Assembly: GCA_002353485.1 (NCBI GenBank)
Contig: DEJS01000004.1
Span: 1-63,107, forward strand
From: Prevotella sp. UBA2742
Lineage (GTDB): Bacteria; Bacteroidota; Bacteroidia; Bacteroidales; Bacteroidaceae
Length of the DNA stretch: 63,107 nucleotides
Reading direction: 5' to 3'
This document shows, one piece after another, positions 1 to 7,757 of this stretch. Under the pieces are notes generated by a model that did no database searches, had not been told where the DNA came from, and saw only the letters and a list, made by a program, of their open reading frames with translations. The position numbers and the translations under genes were made by a program. Position 1 is the stretch's first letter. Each line of letters starts with the position of its first letter.

Positions 1-209
1 CGTTTGGGCTTAAAACCGGATGAACGGGTAGAGGATGACTTGTCCCAGATAGGGGTGGTAATCGTCCTATTGACAGATTCCACTATCCGTTCCACCTTAT
101 TGCCAGCTTTTACTACAGGGTAGGCTTCTACAATGAGATACCACTCCTCTTTATATTGTGATTTTCGGAGTTTAACCGTGACTTTCGTATGTGCTAATGG
201 TTTCTTCAT
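1..209 (-). CDS. Tyrosine recombinase (integrase), N-terminal part, cut by window edge
   Basis: The reading frame starts at ATG 209-207 and runs off the left edge, so only about 69 residues are visible. They begin MKKPLAHTKVTVKLRKSQ and continue with a beta-strand-rich, lysine-rich stretch containing EEWYLIVEAYPV. This matches the arm-DNA-binding start of Bacteroidetes phage-type integrases. The catalytic domain with its Arg-His-Arg-Tyr residues lies outside the window, so activity cannot be judged. The start codon overlaps the stop of the HTH gene by 4 bp (ATGA), which suggests translational coupling with that excisionase-like partner. The family call rests on this short N-terminus plus context. 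Confidence 0.6.
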   Translation of the reverse strand, partial: MKKPLAHTKVTVKLRKSQYKEEWYLIVEAYPVVKAGNKVERIVESVNRTITTPIWDKSSSTRSSGFKPK

Positions 210-760
210 AAGCTCTTATAAAGTTTGTCGATTTCCTTTTTGGGGGCATACACATAATTGCCTATCTGACGGGTTGGGATGGAATATTTCCTAATATGCG
301 CCCAAACAGTGCTGTCATCAATTCGGTACTTCTTTGATATTTCCCCAATCGTATAACAATCTTCAGGCTCCAAGCTATATAGTCTTGGTAGGGGCTTATC
401 TTTTTCTATTGGCTCCTCACGCTTAGGGAACATTTTTTCAAGTTCTGTCCTTTTTATCCGTGTCAGTCTTTCCCCTATATTTATATAAGGTATAGCCCCT
501 TTCTTTATCAGACGGTAAATCGTGTCTCGCCCGATGGAGTACATGGCTACAGCTTCCGCTACAGAAATATATTCTCTTGCATCCGGAACTTTCTGGGCAA
601 TTTGTTTGAATTGCTCAGCCTTTTTAGCTGCTGCCTTTTTCTGCTTATAGGCCATGTCAATGCAGTGCTTAGAGCAGTACTTAGACTCGAGCGTCTTTGC
701 AATGAAGGTTGCTCCGCACATTTCGCATTTCCGTTTAATCTGAAATTTTAAAGCTGGCAT
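206..760 (-). CDS. Excisionase-like protein with zinc ribbon and two HTH modules
   Basis: A 184-residue basic protein. Residues about 12-34 hold a C-x2-C...C-x3-C zinc-ribbon pattern (KCEMCGATF, YCSKHC). Residues about 63-112 (YISVAEAVAMYSIGRDTIYR, then LIKKGAIPYINIG) are a MerR/excisionase HTH_17 module, and residues about 135-180 (YTIGEISKKYRIDDSTVWAH) form a second, more divergent one. Such proteins are commonly encoded next to integrases of Bacteroidetes integrative elements, where they act as directionality factors or regulators. That role is inferred from the 4-bp overlap with the integrase gene downstream. The palindrome TTAATA-TG-TATTAA at 773-786, just upstream, could be an operator. 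Confidence 0.7.
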   Translation of the reverse strand: MPALKFQIKRKCEMCGATFIAKTLESKYCSKHCIDMAYKQKKAAAKKAEQFKQIAQKVPDAREYISVAEAVAMYSIGRDTIYRLIKKGAIPYINIGERLTRIKRTELEKMFPKREEPIEKDKPLPRLYSLEPEDCYTIGEISKKYRIDDSTVWAHIRKYSIPTRQIGNYVYAPKKEIDKLYKSL

Positions 761-847
761 ATTTTCGTCCTTTTAATATGTATTAATCCGTATAAGTATT
801 TTTAAGTTGCATCTCATCGCCAATTAAGTCGTGTCGCAAATATGACG

Positions 848-855
848 CAAAATTA
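848..855 (-). promoter_or_regulatory. Candidate -7 element for the HTH-integrase pair
   Basis: On the minus strand the site reads TAATTTTG, matching TAnnTTTG, about 90 bp upstream of the HTH gene start. No convincing -33 TTTG lies at the usual spacing. The region between this site and position 906 probably contains the right end of the integrated element, but no tRNA or clear att repeat was recognised. Confidence 0.4.
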
Positions 856-906
856 CGGTAAAAATCCGAAAATAGCAAGAAATGAAACAAAGTTTAACAA
901 TAACAA

Positions 907-939
907 AAAGTGGTGTAACCACTTGGATTACACCACTTT
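907..939 (-). terminator. Intrinsic terminator of dnaK
   Basis: A perfect 12-bp inverted repeat (907-918 with 928-939, core AAGTGGTGTAA) with a 9-nt loop. In the minus-strand transcript it is followed by a U-rich run (CTTTTTGTTATTG). It lies 33 bp past the dnaK stop codon. Confidence 0.8.
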
Positions 940-971
940 CTTATGATATTCTTATCGTTGCTTATCTATTC

Positions 972-2897
972 TTACTTCACCTCCTCGAAGTCGGCGTCCT
1001 GGATGTTGTCATCCTTGGGGGCACCTTGCTGCTGGGCTTGCTGCTGGCCGGCGAAGGGATTGTCCTGAGGACCGGCCTGAGCGCCTTGGGCACCTGCACC
1101 CTGGTACATCTGCTGTGAAGCGGTCTGCCATGCGGTGTTGAGGGTTGCCATAGCGGTGTCGATGGCGTTGATGTCGCCGGCCTTGTGGGCATCCTTCAGC
1201 TGCTGCAGGGCCTGCTCGATGGCGGGCTTGTGCTGGGCAGGAATCTTGTCGCCAATCTCCTTCAGCTGGTTCTCGGTCTGGAAGATCATCGAGTCAGCCT
1301 GGTTCATCTTGTCCACGCGCTCGCGCTCCTTCTTATCGTTCTCTGCATTCTGCTCGGCCTCGGCCTTCATGCGGTTGATCTCGTCCTGTGAGAGACCAGA
1401 GGAAGCCTCGATGCGGATAGCCTGCTCCTTACCGGTGGCCTTATCCTTGGCGCTGACCTTCAGGATGCCGTTGGCGTCGATATCGAAGGTAACCTCAATC
1501 TGAGGAATGCCACGACGTGCGGGAGCGATGCCAGTGAGGTTGAACTGTCCGATAGACTTGTTCTGGGCAGCCATCGGGCGTTCGCCCTGCAGTACGTGGA
1601 TAGTAACCTCGGTCTGGTTGTCGGCAGCGGTAGAGAATGTCTCACTCTTCTTGCAAGGTATGGTCGTGTTAGCCTCAATCAGCTTGGTCATTACGCCACC
1701 CATGGTCTCGATACCCAGTGTCAGCGGAGTAACGTCGAGCAGTACGATGTCGCCTACGCCACCTTCCTTGTTCAGGATGGCACCCTGAATAGAGGCACCT
1801 ACGGCTACCACCTCGTCGGGGTTGACACCCTTTGAAGGCTCCTTGCCGAAGTAGTTCTTCACGAGTTCCTGTACGGCAGGGATACGGCTCGAACCACCTA
1901 CGAGGATGACCTCGTCGATATCGGCAGTGTTCAGCTTGGCGTCAGCAATAGCCTTCTGGCAAGGTGCCAGACAAGCCTGAATCAGTCCGTGTGCCAGCTG
2001 CTCGAACTTTGCACGCGTCAGCGTCTTTACCAAGTGCTTGGGCACGCCGCCAACAGGCATGATGTAAGGCAGGTTAATCTCAGTAGAGGTAGAAGAAGAC
2101 AGCTCAATCTTGGCCTTCTCAGCAGCCTCCTTCAGACGCTGCATAGCCATGGGGTCAGTCTTCAGGTCGGCCCCCTCGTCGTTCTTGAACTCCTGTACCA
2201 GCCAGTCGATGATGACCTGGTCGAAGTCGTCACCACCCAGGTGGGTATCGCCATTGGTAGAGAGCACCTCGAACACACCGCCGCCGAACTCCAGGATAGA
2301 GATATCGAACGTACCACCACCGAGGTCGAAGACGGCAATCTTCATATCCTTGTTAGCCTTGTCTACACCATAAGCAAGTGCGGCAGCTGTAGGCTCGTTG
2401 ACGATACGGCGTACGTTGAGGCCTGCAATCTGACCTGCCTCCTTGGTAGCCTGACGCTGAGAGTCTGAGAAGTATGCCGGTACAGTGATAACGGCATCCG
2501 TCACCTCCTGTCCCAGATAGTCCTCAGCAGTCTTCTTCATCTTCTGTAGTATCATGGCCGAGATCTCCTGCGGCGTGTACTTACGTCCGTCGATGTCGAC
2601 ACGAGGATAGCCACCCTCGTTGACCACAGAATAAGGTACGCGCGAAATTTCCTTCTCTGTCTGCTGCCAGTTCTCACCCATGAAGCGCTTGATAGAGTAA
2701 ACGGTCTTCTTCGGGTTAGTAATGGCCTGACGTTTGGCAGGGTCGCCAATCTTGCGCTCACCGTTGTCTACAAAACCAACCACCGAAGGCGTTGTACGCT
2801 TACCCTCGCTGTTGGCGATTACTACTGGCTCGTTACCCTCGAATACGGCAACGCAGCTGTTTGTTGTTCCTAAGTCGATTCCAATAATCTTTCCCAT
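972..2897 (-). CDS. dnaK: Molecular chaperone DnaK (Hsp70)
   Basis: A 641-residue Hsp70, the usual length. The start is ATG 2897, giving MGKIIGIDLGTTNS, the canonical phosphate-binding start. The frame stays open 35 codons upstream, but that stretch is not conserved and contains the promoter. The N-terminal ATPase domain (about 1-380) shows DLGGGTFDISILE and GGSSRIPAVQ. The substrate-binding beta domain and helical lid follow, ending in a Gln/Gly/Ala-rich tail and the acidic terminus DADFEEVK. It folds nascent and stressed proteins with DnaJ and GrpE in the cytoplasm; neither partner gene is here. Its upstream region has a sigma-54-like -24/-12 element in place of an obvious TAnnTTTG box. Confidence 0.98.
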   Translation of the reverse strand: MGKIIGIDLGTTNSCVAVFEGNEPVVIANSEGKRTTPSVVGFVDNGERKIGDPAKRQAITNPKKTVYSIKRFMGENWQQTEKEISRVPYSVVNEGGYPRVDIDGRKYTPQEISAMILQKMKKTAEDYLGQEVTDAVITVPAYFSDSQRQATKEAGQIAGLNVRRIVNEPTAAALAYGVDKANKDMKIAVFDLGGGTFDISILEFGGGVFEVLSTNGDTHLGGDDFDQVIIDWLVQEFKNDEGADLKTDPMAMQRLKEAAEKAKIELSSSTSTEINLPYIMPVGGVPKHLVKTLTRAKFEQLAHGLIQACLAPCQKAIADAKLNTADIDEVILVGGSSRIPAVQELVKNYFGKEPSKGVNPDEVVAVGASIQGAILNKEGGVGDIVLLDVTPLTLGIETMGGVMTKLIEANTTIPCKKSETFSTAADNQTEVTIHVLQGERPMAAQNKSIGQFNLTGIAPARRGIPQIEVTFDIDANGILKVSAKDKATGKEQAIRIEASSGLSQDEINRMKAEAEQNAENDKKERERVDKMNQADSMIFQTENQLKEIGDKIPAQHKPAIEQALQQLKDAHKAGDINAIDTAMATLNTAWQTASQQMYQGAGAQGAQAGPQDNPFAGQQQAQQQGAPKDDNIQDADFEEVK

Positions 2898-2945
2898 AAT
2901 TCTTATATTTATTAGTTTGAACTCATATTTTGACACTAAAAGAAT

Positions 2946-2962
2946 AGCAAAGCGCGTGCCAA
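2946..2962 (-). promoter_or_regulatory. Sigma-54-like promoter upstream of dnaK
   Basis: The minus strand reads TTGGCACGCGCTTTGCT, an exact match to the sigma-54 consensus YTGGCACG-N4-TTGCW with GG-N10-GC spacing. Initiation 12 nt beyond the GC would fall near 2935 and give a leader of about 38 nt before the dnaK ATG at 2897. No good TAnnTTTG element is visible in the same interval. Function is inferred from sequence only. Confidence 0.55.
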
Positions 2963-3019
2963 AACAAAAAAAATTGAATAATATCGTGACATTTTGGCAC
3001 AAGTATCAAAAATAATTCG

Positions 3020-3027
3020 TATCTTTG
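3020..3027 (+). promoter_or_regulatory. Promoter of the BamE-like secreted protein gene
   Basis: TATCTTTG matches the Bacteroidetes -7 element. A TTG at 2994-2996 is the nearest -33 candidate. The element lies 33 bp before the ATG at 3060, so the open frame upstream of that ATG is not translated. Confidence 0.65.
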
Positions 3028-3059
3028 TCGGCAGATTATCGATAATACATAAGAACATC

Positions 3060-4481
3060 ATGATGAAAAGAATGATTTTACTTGCCGGAATGGCAGTAGC
3101 CATGATGACTGCCTCGGCACAGGACAATCCTTACATTGTCAAGACAAAGAACGTAAAGAAAACGGCTGTCAAGGCTACCCCTCTGGCAGATGAAGCTGCA
3201 CAAGAAGAGGAGGCCGAGCCCCAGGACTTCATGGGTAAGAACTTCCGTTTCTACAGCATGTGTGACTGGAAGGAAGGAATGCGCTTTATGGTTATTCCTG
3301 AGAAGTATGATCTGTTGGTGAATACCTTCCGTGACGCCAATACGAACAAAGAGGTGAGCAGCGCGCGCCTTCGTTATTTTATATTGGTGTACAAGGGCCA
3401 TGAAGACATGACCAACGGCCGCGTGCACATCAACTTCTTCTGCGAGAACGACAACAAGAACTACTACTACGAGCTGCCCGCAGGCACCTTCGACGACTAC
3501 TGCTATGGCAAGCTGGGCGTTCCCACACTGGCTTATCTGGGCGACGTCGACAAGGCCAAGGAACTGCTGTTGGACAAGCAGCTCATTACGCGTACCGAGT
3601 TCTTCCGTATTGATACGGAGTACGACGGCGACGGTTTCCAGGAAGTCCGCTATCCTAAGAACAAGCTGGTGACGGTGAAGGCCATCGGCGTGGGAACACG
3701 CGCCTTCCCTGTCAAGATTATCGTCGAGGACGAGAACGGCGAACAGTTCTACCAGGTTGTAGCCATGTCGAAGACTAACAGCGGTTTACGCGACGACGAG
3801 TTCGACGTCGACAATGCTAAGCACCTCTTTACCGGTTCGTTTGACTTCACCGAGGCCCAGATGGTGGTGGCCGCTGACTATAAGTCCTACCTGAACAAGA
3901 CCGTCCATACCCGCCGTGCCACAGAGATGAGCAGTAAGGGTGCAGGCAAGAAGCGTGACATGAAGGTGCCTCAGTTTACGGGTTTCATCATTGACGAGAT
4001 ACAGCCTGACCGTAATTCCCCTGGCTACTACACGCTGACGCTGCGTGAGTCCGAGACCCGTCGAGTCTATTATAAGGATGTGACATTCACAAAAGACGTT
4101 CCCAATGCGCCGGAGCAGGACTATTTTGGCACCCTCTTTGGCATGGGCGAGGGTATAGGTCGTAGCACCACGCTCGAGACTCGCGCTGCCATCCGTGAGG
4201 GTCGTGTCATTCCGGGCATGACGATGGAAGAAGTCGAGATGGCCGTTGGCGAGTCATCGACCAAGATGACCACGGGCGATGGCGTGACACAGTGGATGTA
4301 TCCGCGTTCCAACAGCGTGCTGGTGGTAGAGTTCAACGAGGACGGTTTGGTTGTCAAGGCCACGCCACAGCCTCTGGGCACCAATAATACCAAGGCCCGT
4401 CGTATGGCCAGCCAGAGTTCCAGTGGTCATCGTATGACAGGCAGTGGCACCTTCTCGGGCAATGCCACTCCAGTGCAGTAA
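3060..4481 (+). CDS. Secreted protein with C-terminal BamE/SmpA-like domain
   Basis: About 473 residues. The start is ATG 3060 (or 3063), downstream of a TATCTTTG promoter. An N-terminal signal peptide (MKRMILLAGMAVAMMTASA, cleaved before QDNP) sends it to the periplasm or outer membrane. Most of the protein (about 50-390) is an unrecognised mixed alpha/beta region. Residues about 395-455 contain IREGRVIPGMTMEEVEMAVG and a following strand-rich part ending VVEFNEDGLV, the pattern of BamE/SmpA-OmlA domains, which often assist envelope assembly. The tail is Ser/Thr/Arg-rich. It is a monocistronic unit between divergent dnaK and convergent recA. The specific role is unknown. Confidence 0.7.
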   Translation: MMKRMILLAGMAVAMMTASAQDNPYIVKTKNVKKTAVKATPLADEAAQEEEAEPQDFMGKNFRFYSMCDWKEGMRFMVIPEKYDLLVNTFRDANTNKEVSSARLRYFILVYKGHEDMTNGRVHINFFCENDNKNYYYELPAGTFDDYCYGKLGVPTLAYLGDVDKAKELLLDKQLITRTEFFRIDTEYDGDGFQEVRYPKNKLVTVKAIGVGTRAFPVKIIVEDENGEQFYQVVAMSKTNSGLRDDEFDVDNAKHLFTGSFDFTEAQMVVAADYKSYLNKTVHTRRATEMSSKGAGKKRDMKVPQFTGFIIDEIQPDRNSPGYYTLTLRESETRRVYYKDVTFTKDVPNAPEQDYFGTLFGMGEGIGRSTTLETRAAIREGRVIPGMTMEEVEMAVGESSTKMTTGDGVTQWMYPRSNSVLVVEFNEDGLVVKATPQPLGTNNTKARRMASQSSSGHRMTGSGTFSGNATPVQ

Positions 4482-4501
4482 GTGTGACAAGATGACACTA
4501 T

Positions 4502-4536
4502 AAAAGCCGCTCTCTTCTTGAAGGAGGGCGGCTTTT
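4502..4536. terminator. Bidirectional terminator between the BamE-like gene and recA
   Basis: The 9-bp inverted repeat AAAAGCCGC / GCGGCTTTT (4502-4510 with 4528-4536) has A and T runs built into its ends, so it can terminate both converging transcripts. Confidence 0.7.
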
Positions 4537-4586
4537 CTCGTGCAATATGCTTTCCTTGCTGTCTATCTTGTCGTGTCAGCCCTGGC

Positions 4587-5615
4587 TTATTGCTTGTCTG
4601 CCAGAATGTCCATGATTTTGGCCTCCAGCTCGTCGCACAGCTCCGGGTTGTCCTTCAGAACCTGTTTAACCGCGTCACGTCCCTGTGCCAATTTGGCACC
4701 TTCGTACGAGAACCACGAACCACTCTTCTTGATGATGTCATACTCAGTGGCCAGGTCGACGATTTCGCCCACCTTCGAGATGCCCTCGCCAAAGATGATT
4801 TCGAACTCAGCCTTACGGAAGGGGGGAGCCACCTTGTTCTTCACCACCTTCACCTTCGTCAGGTTGCCCAGCACGTTCTCGCCGTCCTTTACAGGCGTCG
4901 ACTTGCGGACATCGATGCGCACCGAGGCATAGAACTTCAGGGCGTTACCACCCGTGGTGGTCTCAGGATTGCCAAACATGACACCAATCTTCTCGCGCAG
5001 CTGGTTGATGAAGATGCACGTGGTGTTGGTCTTTGCAATAGTACCTGTCAGCTTGCGCAGTGCCTGTGACATCAGACGTGCATGCAGGCCCACTGCCGAG
5101 TCGCCCATGTCGCCCTCAATCTCCTTCTTTGGCGTCAGCGCAGCCACCGAGTCGACCACCAGGATATCGATGGCACTCGAACGTATCAGCTGGTCGGCAA
5201 TCTCCAGTGCCTGCTCACCGTTGTCAGGCTGCGAGATGAACAGATTGTCCACGTCAACGCCCAGCTTCTCGGCATAGAAACGGTCGAAGGCATGCTCGGC
5301 ATCAATGAAGGCGGCTATGCCGCCAGCCTTCTGGGCCTCGGCAATGGCATGGATGGCCAGCGTGGTCTTACCAGACGACTCCGGACCGTATATCTCAATA
5401 ATTCTGCCACGCGGATAGCCTCCCACGCCCAGGGCGGCGTTCAGACCGATGGAGCCTGTGGGGATGACGTCAACGTTCTCTATCTGTTCGTCGCCCAGCT
5501 TCATGATGCTGCCCTTGCCGAAGTCCTTCTCTATCTTCGACAGCGCAGCCTGCAGGGCTTTCATCTTCTCCTGTTGCGGGCTCAGAGCCTCGCCAGTTTC
5601 TTCTTTCTTTGCCAT
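4587..5615 (-). CDS. recA: Recombinase RecA
   Basis: A 342-residue RecA, starting at ATG 5615 (MAKKEETGEALSPQQEKMKA). The frame stays open upstream only because the 16-bp tandem repeats contain no stop; that part is not RecA. The Walker A motif GPESSGKT lies at 77-84, followed by the Walker B strand DILVVDSVAAL and the L2/filament segment FINQLREKIGVMFGNPETTTGGNALKFYAS (conserved in parts). It catalyses ATP-dependent strand exchange in homologous recombination and repair. It lies downstream of carboxynorspermidine synthase on the same strand, separated by a 164-bp repeat-bearing spacer. No LexA-type box was recognised. Confidence 0.98.
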   Translation of the reverse strand: MAKKEETGEALSPQQEKMKALQAALSKIEKDFGKGSIMKLGDEQIENVDVIPTGSIGLNAALGVGGYPRGRIIEIYGPESSGKTTLAIHAIAEAQKAGGIAAFIDAEHAFDRFYAEKLGVDVDNLFISQPDNGEQALEIADQLIRSSAIDILVVDSVAALTPKKEIEGDMGDSAVGLHARLMSQALRKLTGTIAKTNTTCIFINQLREKIGVMFGNPETTTGGNALKFYASVRIDVRKSTPVKDGENVLGNLTKVKVVKNKVAPPFRKAEFEIIFGEGISKVGEIVDLATEYDIIKKSGSWFSYEGAKLAQGRDAVKQVLKDNPELCDELEAKIMDILADKQ

Positions 5616-5643
5616 AGTTCTTTCTTTGTTATTTAGTTGTTTC

Positions 5644-5779
5644 AATGTTTCGGTGTTTCGGGGCGCCGATGCTTCGGGGTGCCGATGCTTCGAGGCTTCG
5701 ATGCTTCGAAGTTTCGAAGTCCCGGGATTCCGAAGTCCCGGGATTCCGATGTCCCGGGATTCCGATGTCCCGAGGCTTA
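5644..5779. repeat. Tandem array of 16-bp units upstream of recA
   Basis: Eight 16-bp units with one 8-bp partial unit. On the plus strand, examples are GATGCTTCGAGGCTTC (5684-5699), GAAGTCCCGGGATTCC (5716-5731 and 5732-5747, identical) and GATGTCCCGGGATTCC (5748-5763). Many units carry a small palindrome (TTCGAA or CCCGGG) at their centre. The array fills the space from the recA leader to the stop codon of the preceding gene. Confidence 0.9.
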
Positions 5780-7021
5780 TTAAAGCTCCAGGTCGCCGTC
5801 GTGTATCTCGTGCCAGGGCAGGCCCTGCTTGTTCAGCTGTTCCATGAAGGGGTCGGGGTCGAACTCTTCGACATTGTGAACGCCCGGCTTCTTCCACAGA
5901 CCTTTGCAGAACATCATGGCGCCTATCATGGCGGGCACGCCCGTGGTGTAGCTGACGCCCTGCATGCCCGTCTCTTCGTAGGCGGCACGGTGCGAACAGT
6001 TGTTATATACATAATAGGTATGCTCCTTGCCGTCGTTGCCGATGCCACGGATGCGACACCCGATAGAGGTCTGTCCTTCGTAGTTCTCGCCCAGGTCCTG
6101 TGGGTTGGGCAGTACGGCCTTCAGGAATTGCAGGGGCACTATCTTCACCTTGACGGTCTTGCCGCTTCCGTCGGCCAGCGGGGCTTCGTATTCCACCTCG
6201 TCGATGCGGCTCATGCCGATGTTCTGTATCACCTCCAGGTGCTTCAGGTACTGCTGTCCGAAGGTCATCCAGAAACGGGCACGCTTGATGGTCGGATAGT
6301 TGATGACCAGCGACTCTATCTCCTCATGGTGCAGCAGGTAGCTGTCGCGCGGGCCTATTTCCGGGTATGTCAGGTCCTTATGGATTTCCAGCGGCTCCGT
6401 CTCCACCCAACGGCCGTCTTCCCAGTATAGTCCCTTCTGGGTTATCTCGCGGATGTTTATCTCCGGGTTGAAGTTGGTGGCGAAGGCCTTGTGGTGGTCG
6501 CCGGCATTACAGTCTACGATGTCCAGATACTGTATCTCCTTGAAGTGGTGCTTGGCAGCGTATGCCGTGTAGATGCTTGTCACGCCGGGGTCGAAGCCGC
6601 AGCCCAGGATGGCCGTAAGGCCGGCTTTCTCGAACTTCTCCCTGTAGGCCCACTGCCATGAGTACTCGAAGTGTGCCTCGTCCTTGGGCTCATAGTTGGC
6701 CGTGTCCAGATACGAGCATCCGCATGCCAGACAGGCCTCCATGATGGTAAGGTCCTGATAGGGCAGTGCCAGGTTGACGACCAGCTCGGGCTTGTAGTCA
6801 GAGAAGAGTGCCTTCAGCTGCTCCACGTCGTCAGCATCCACCTGGGCGGTCTTGATAGGCAGTGTAAAGCCTTTCTTGTGGATGGCCTCCACGATAGCGT
6901 CGCACTTCTGCTTGCGACGGCTTGCAATCATAAACTCTGTGAACACGTCAGCATTCTCGGCTATCTTGAACGCTGCTACCGTAGCGACGCCTCCGGCGCC
7001 AATCATTAATACTCTTGCCAT
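5780..7021 (-). CDS. Carboxynorspermidine synthase (saccharopine dehydrogenase family)
   Basis: A 413-residue cytoplasmic oxidoreductase. The N-terminus MARVLMIGAGGVATVAAFK is a Rossmann NAD(P) fold with GxGGV. The middle contains GCGFDPGVTSIYTAY and DCNAGDHHKAFATNFNPEINI, typical of carboxynorspermidine dehydrogenases. These enzymes condense a diamine with aspartate semialdehyde on the way to norspermidine or spermidine. Saccharopine dehydrogenase is the alternative name within the same family. The decarboxylase partner is not in the window. It lies 25 bp downstream of the DUF6621-like gene, so they probably share a transcript, and recA follows after the 16-bp array. Confidence 0.85.
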   Translation of the reverse strand: MARVLMIGAGGVATVAAFKIAENADVFTEFMIASRRKQKCDAIVEAIHKKGFTLPIKTAQVDADDVEQLKALFSDYKPELVVNLALPYQDLTIMEACLACGCSYLDTANYEPKDEAHFEYSWQWAYREKFEKAGLTAILGCGFDPGVTSIYTAYAAKHHFKEIQYLDIVDCNAGDHHKAFATNFNPEINIREITQKGLYWEDGRWVETEPLEIHKDLTYPEIGPRDSYLLHHEEIESLVINYPTIKRARFWMTFGQQYLKHLEVIQNIGMSRIDEVEYEAPLADGSGKTVKVKIVPLQFLKAVLPNPQDLGENYEGQTSIGCRIRGIGNDGKEHTYYVYNNCSHRAAYEETGMQGVSYTTGVPAMIGAMMFCKGLWKKPGVHNVEEFDPDPFMEQLNKQGLPWHEIHDGDLEL

Positions 7022-7046
7022 AGTTATATCAATAGTTGTTCTTTTC

Positions 7047-7709
7047 TTATCCTTTTATCTCGTCGGCGCTGATGCCCAGTGCAGCCATCAGCGAGTAGCC
7101 CAGTATCTCCTGTCGGAAGGGACCACCCTCCATGGGTTGCATGGCGAGCAGCGTGACGCGCTTCTCCTGGTCAGCGTGGCGCAGCGTCTCGCGAACCTTG
7201 TTATATATCTCCTCAGCGTTGGGCACCACCACCAGCCTGTTCACCTCGGCAGCGCTGCCCAGTACCTGTAGCGAGTCGATGTACAGTTGGTCCATGCTGA
7301 CCATCTCTTCCACGCGCACACAGCTGATGAGAAACTCGCCCAGCTCGCTCTGGAAAGCCTTGCCGTCAAGGTCGGCCATCCGTCCTGGCCGGAAGTTCCG
7401 CATCTCGTCGTGGCTGTACAGCAGTACCACCTGAATCTGGGGGGCAGAGTGGGTGTCGTGGGTGTCGTGGGTGTCGTGGGTGGGGTGGGTGTCGTGGGGA
7501 CACTCAATGGTCTGGGTGTCGTGGGTATTGTGTTGCTGCGGTCTGAGGCCTCCGTCCAGGGCTACGCACTCCAGCCACCGCGCCATGTCGGCCTGGGGAA
7601 TGCGCCGGCCTATCATGCGCTCGAAGTTTACTGTCAAATCAAAAGCAACCTTGTCGACGTAATCTGCGTCGACAAGGATTACTGTATCGGTCCACCTTGC
7701 ATCATTCAT
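7047..7709 (-). CDS. DUF6621-like conserved hypothetical protein with His-Asp-Thr repeat insert
   Basis: A 220-residue cytoplasmic protein without signal peptide or membrane segment. It has two conserved-looking halves: an N-terminal part (TDTVILVDADYVDKVAFDL, then FERMIGRRIPQADMARWLEC) and a C-terminal part (VNRLVVVPNAEEIYNKVR, then LLAMQPMEGGPFRQEILGYS). They are separated by a linker of about 20 residues built from THD/DTH triplets, encoded by a 9-bp direct repeat. It resembles a Bacteroidales-only family annotated as DUF6621; no function is known to me. Its promoter TACCTTTG ends only 6 bp before the ATG, so the mRNA may be leaderless. Confidence 0.7.
   Translation of the reverse strand: MNDARWTDTVILVDADYVDKVAFDLTVNFERMIGRRIPQADMARWLECVALDGGLRPQQHNTHDTQTIECPHDTHPTHDTHDTHDTHSAPQIQVVLLYSHDEMRNFRPGRMADLDGKAFQSELGEFLISCVRVEEMVSMDQLYIDSLQVLGSAAEVNRLVVVPNAEEIYNKVRETLRHADQEKRVTLLAMQPMEGGPFRQEILGYSLMAALGISADEIKG
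7451..7531. repeat. In-frame 9-bp direct repeat in the DUF6621-like gene
   Basis: Near-perfect copies of GGGTGTCGT on the plus strand at 7451-7498, with a further partial copy near 7514-7531. On the coding strand they give Thr-His-Asp triplets. The unit length is a multiple of three, so slippage would change linker length without breaking the frame. Confidence 0.85.
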
Positions 7710-7714
7710 ACGTG

Positions 7715-7746
7715 CAAAGGTAGCTTAATTTGCCCGAACTACCAAA
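7715..7746 (-). promoter_or_regulatory. Promoter of the DUF6621-like/carboxynorspermidine synthase unit
   Basis: On the minus strand there is a -33 TTTG (7746-7743), a 20-bp spacer and a -7 TACCTTTG (7722-7715). The expected start of transcription falls at or within a few bases of the ATG at 7709. Confidence 0.75.
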
Positions 7747-7757
7747 TTTTTTCTCGA

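Noticed and set aside
1..906. tRNA gene as attachment site of the integrated element
   Set aside because: No cloverleaf or tRNA 3' end was seen in this stretch.
4518..5069. Plus-strand frames over recA
   Set aside because: Antisense to recA; the sequence has no family features.
5616..5780. SOS (LexA) box before recA
   Set aside because: No LexA-type palindrome was recognised; the spacer is taken up by the tandem array.
5616..5897. N-terminal extension of RecA
   Set aside because: It is translated from the 16-bp tandem repeats and the end of the neighbouring gene and has no match to RecA. ATG 5615 gives the normal 342-residue protein.
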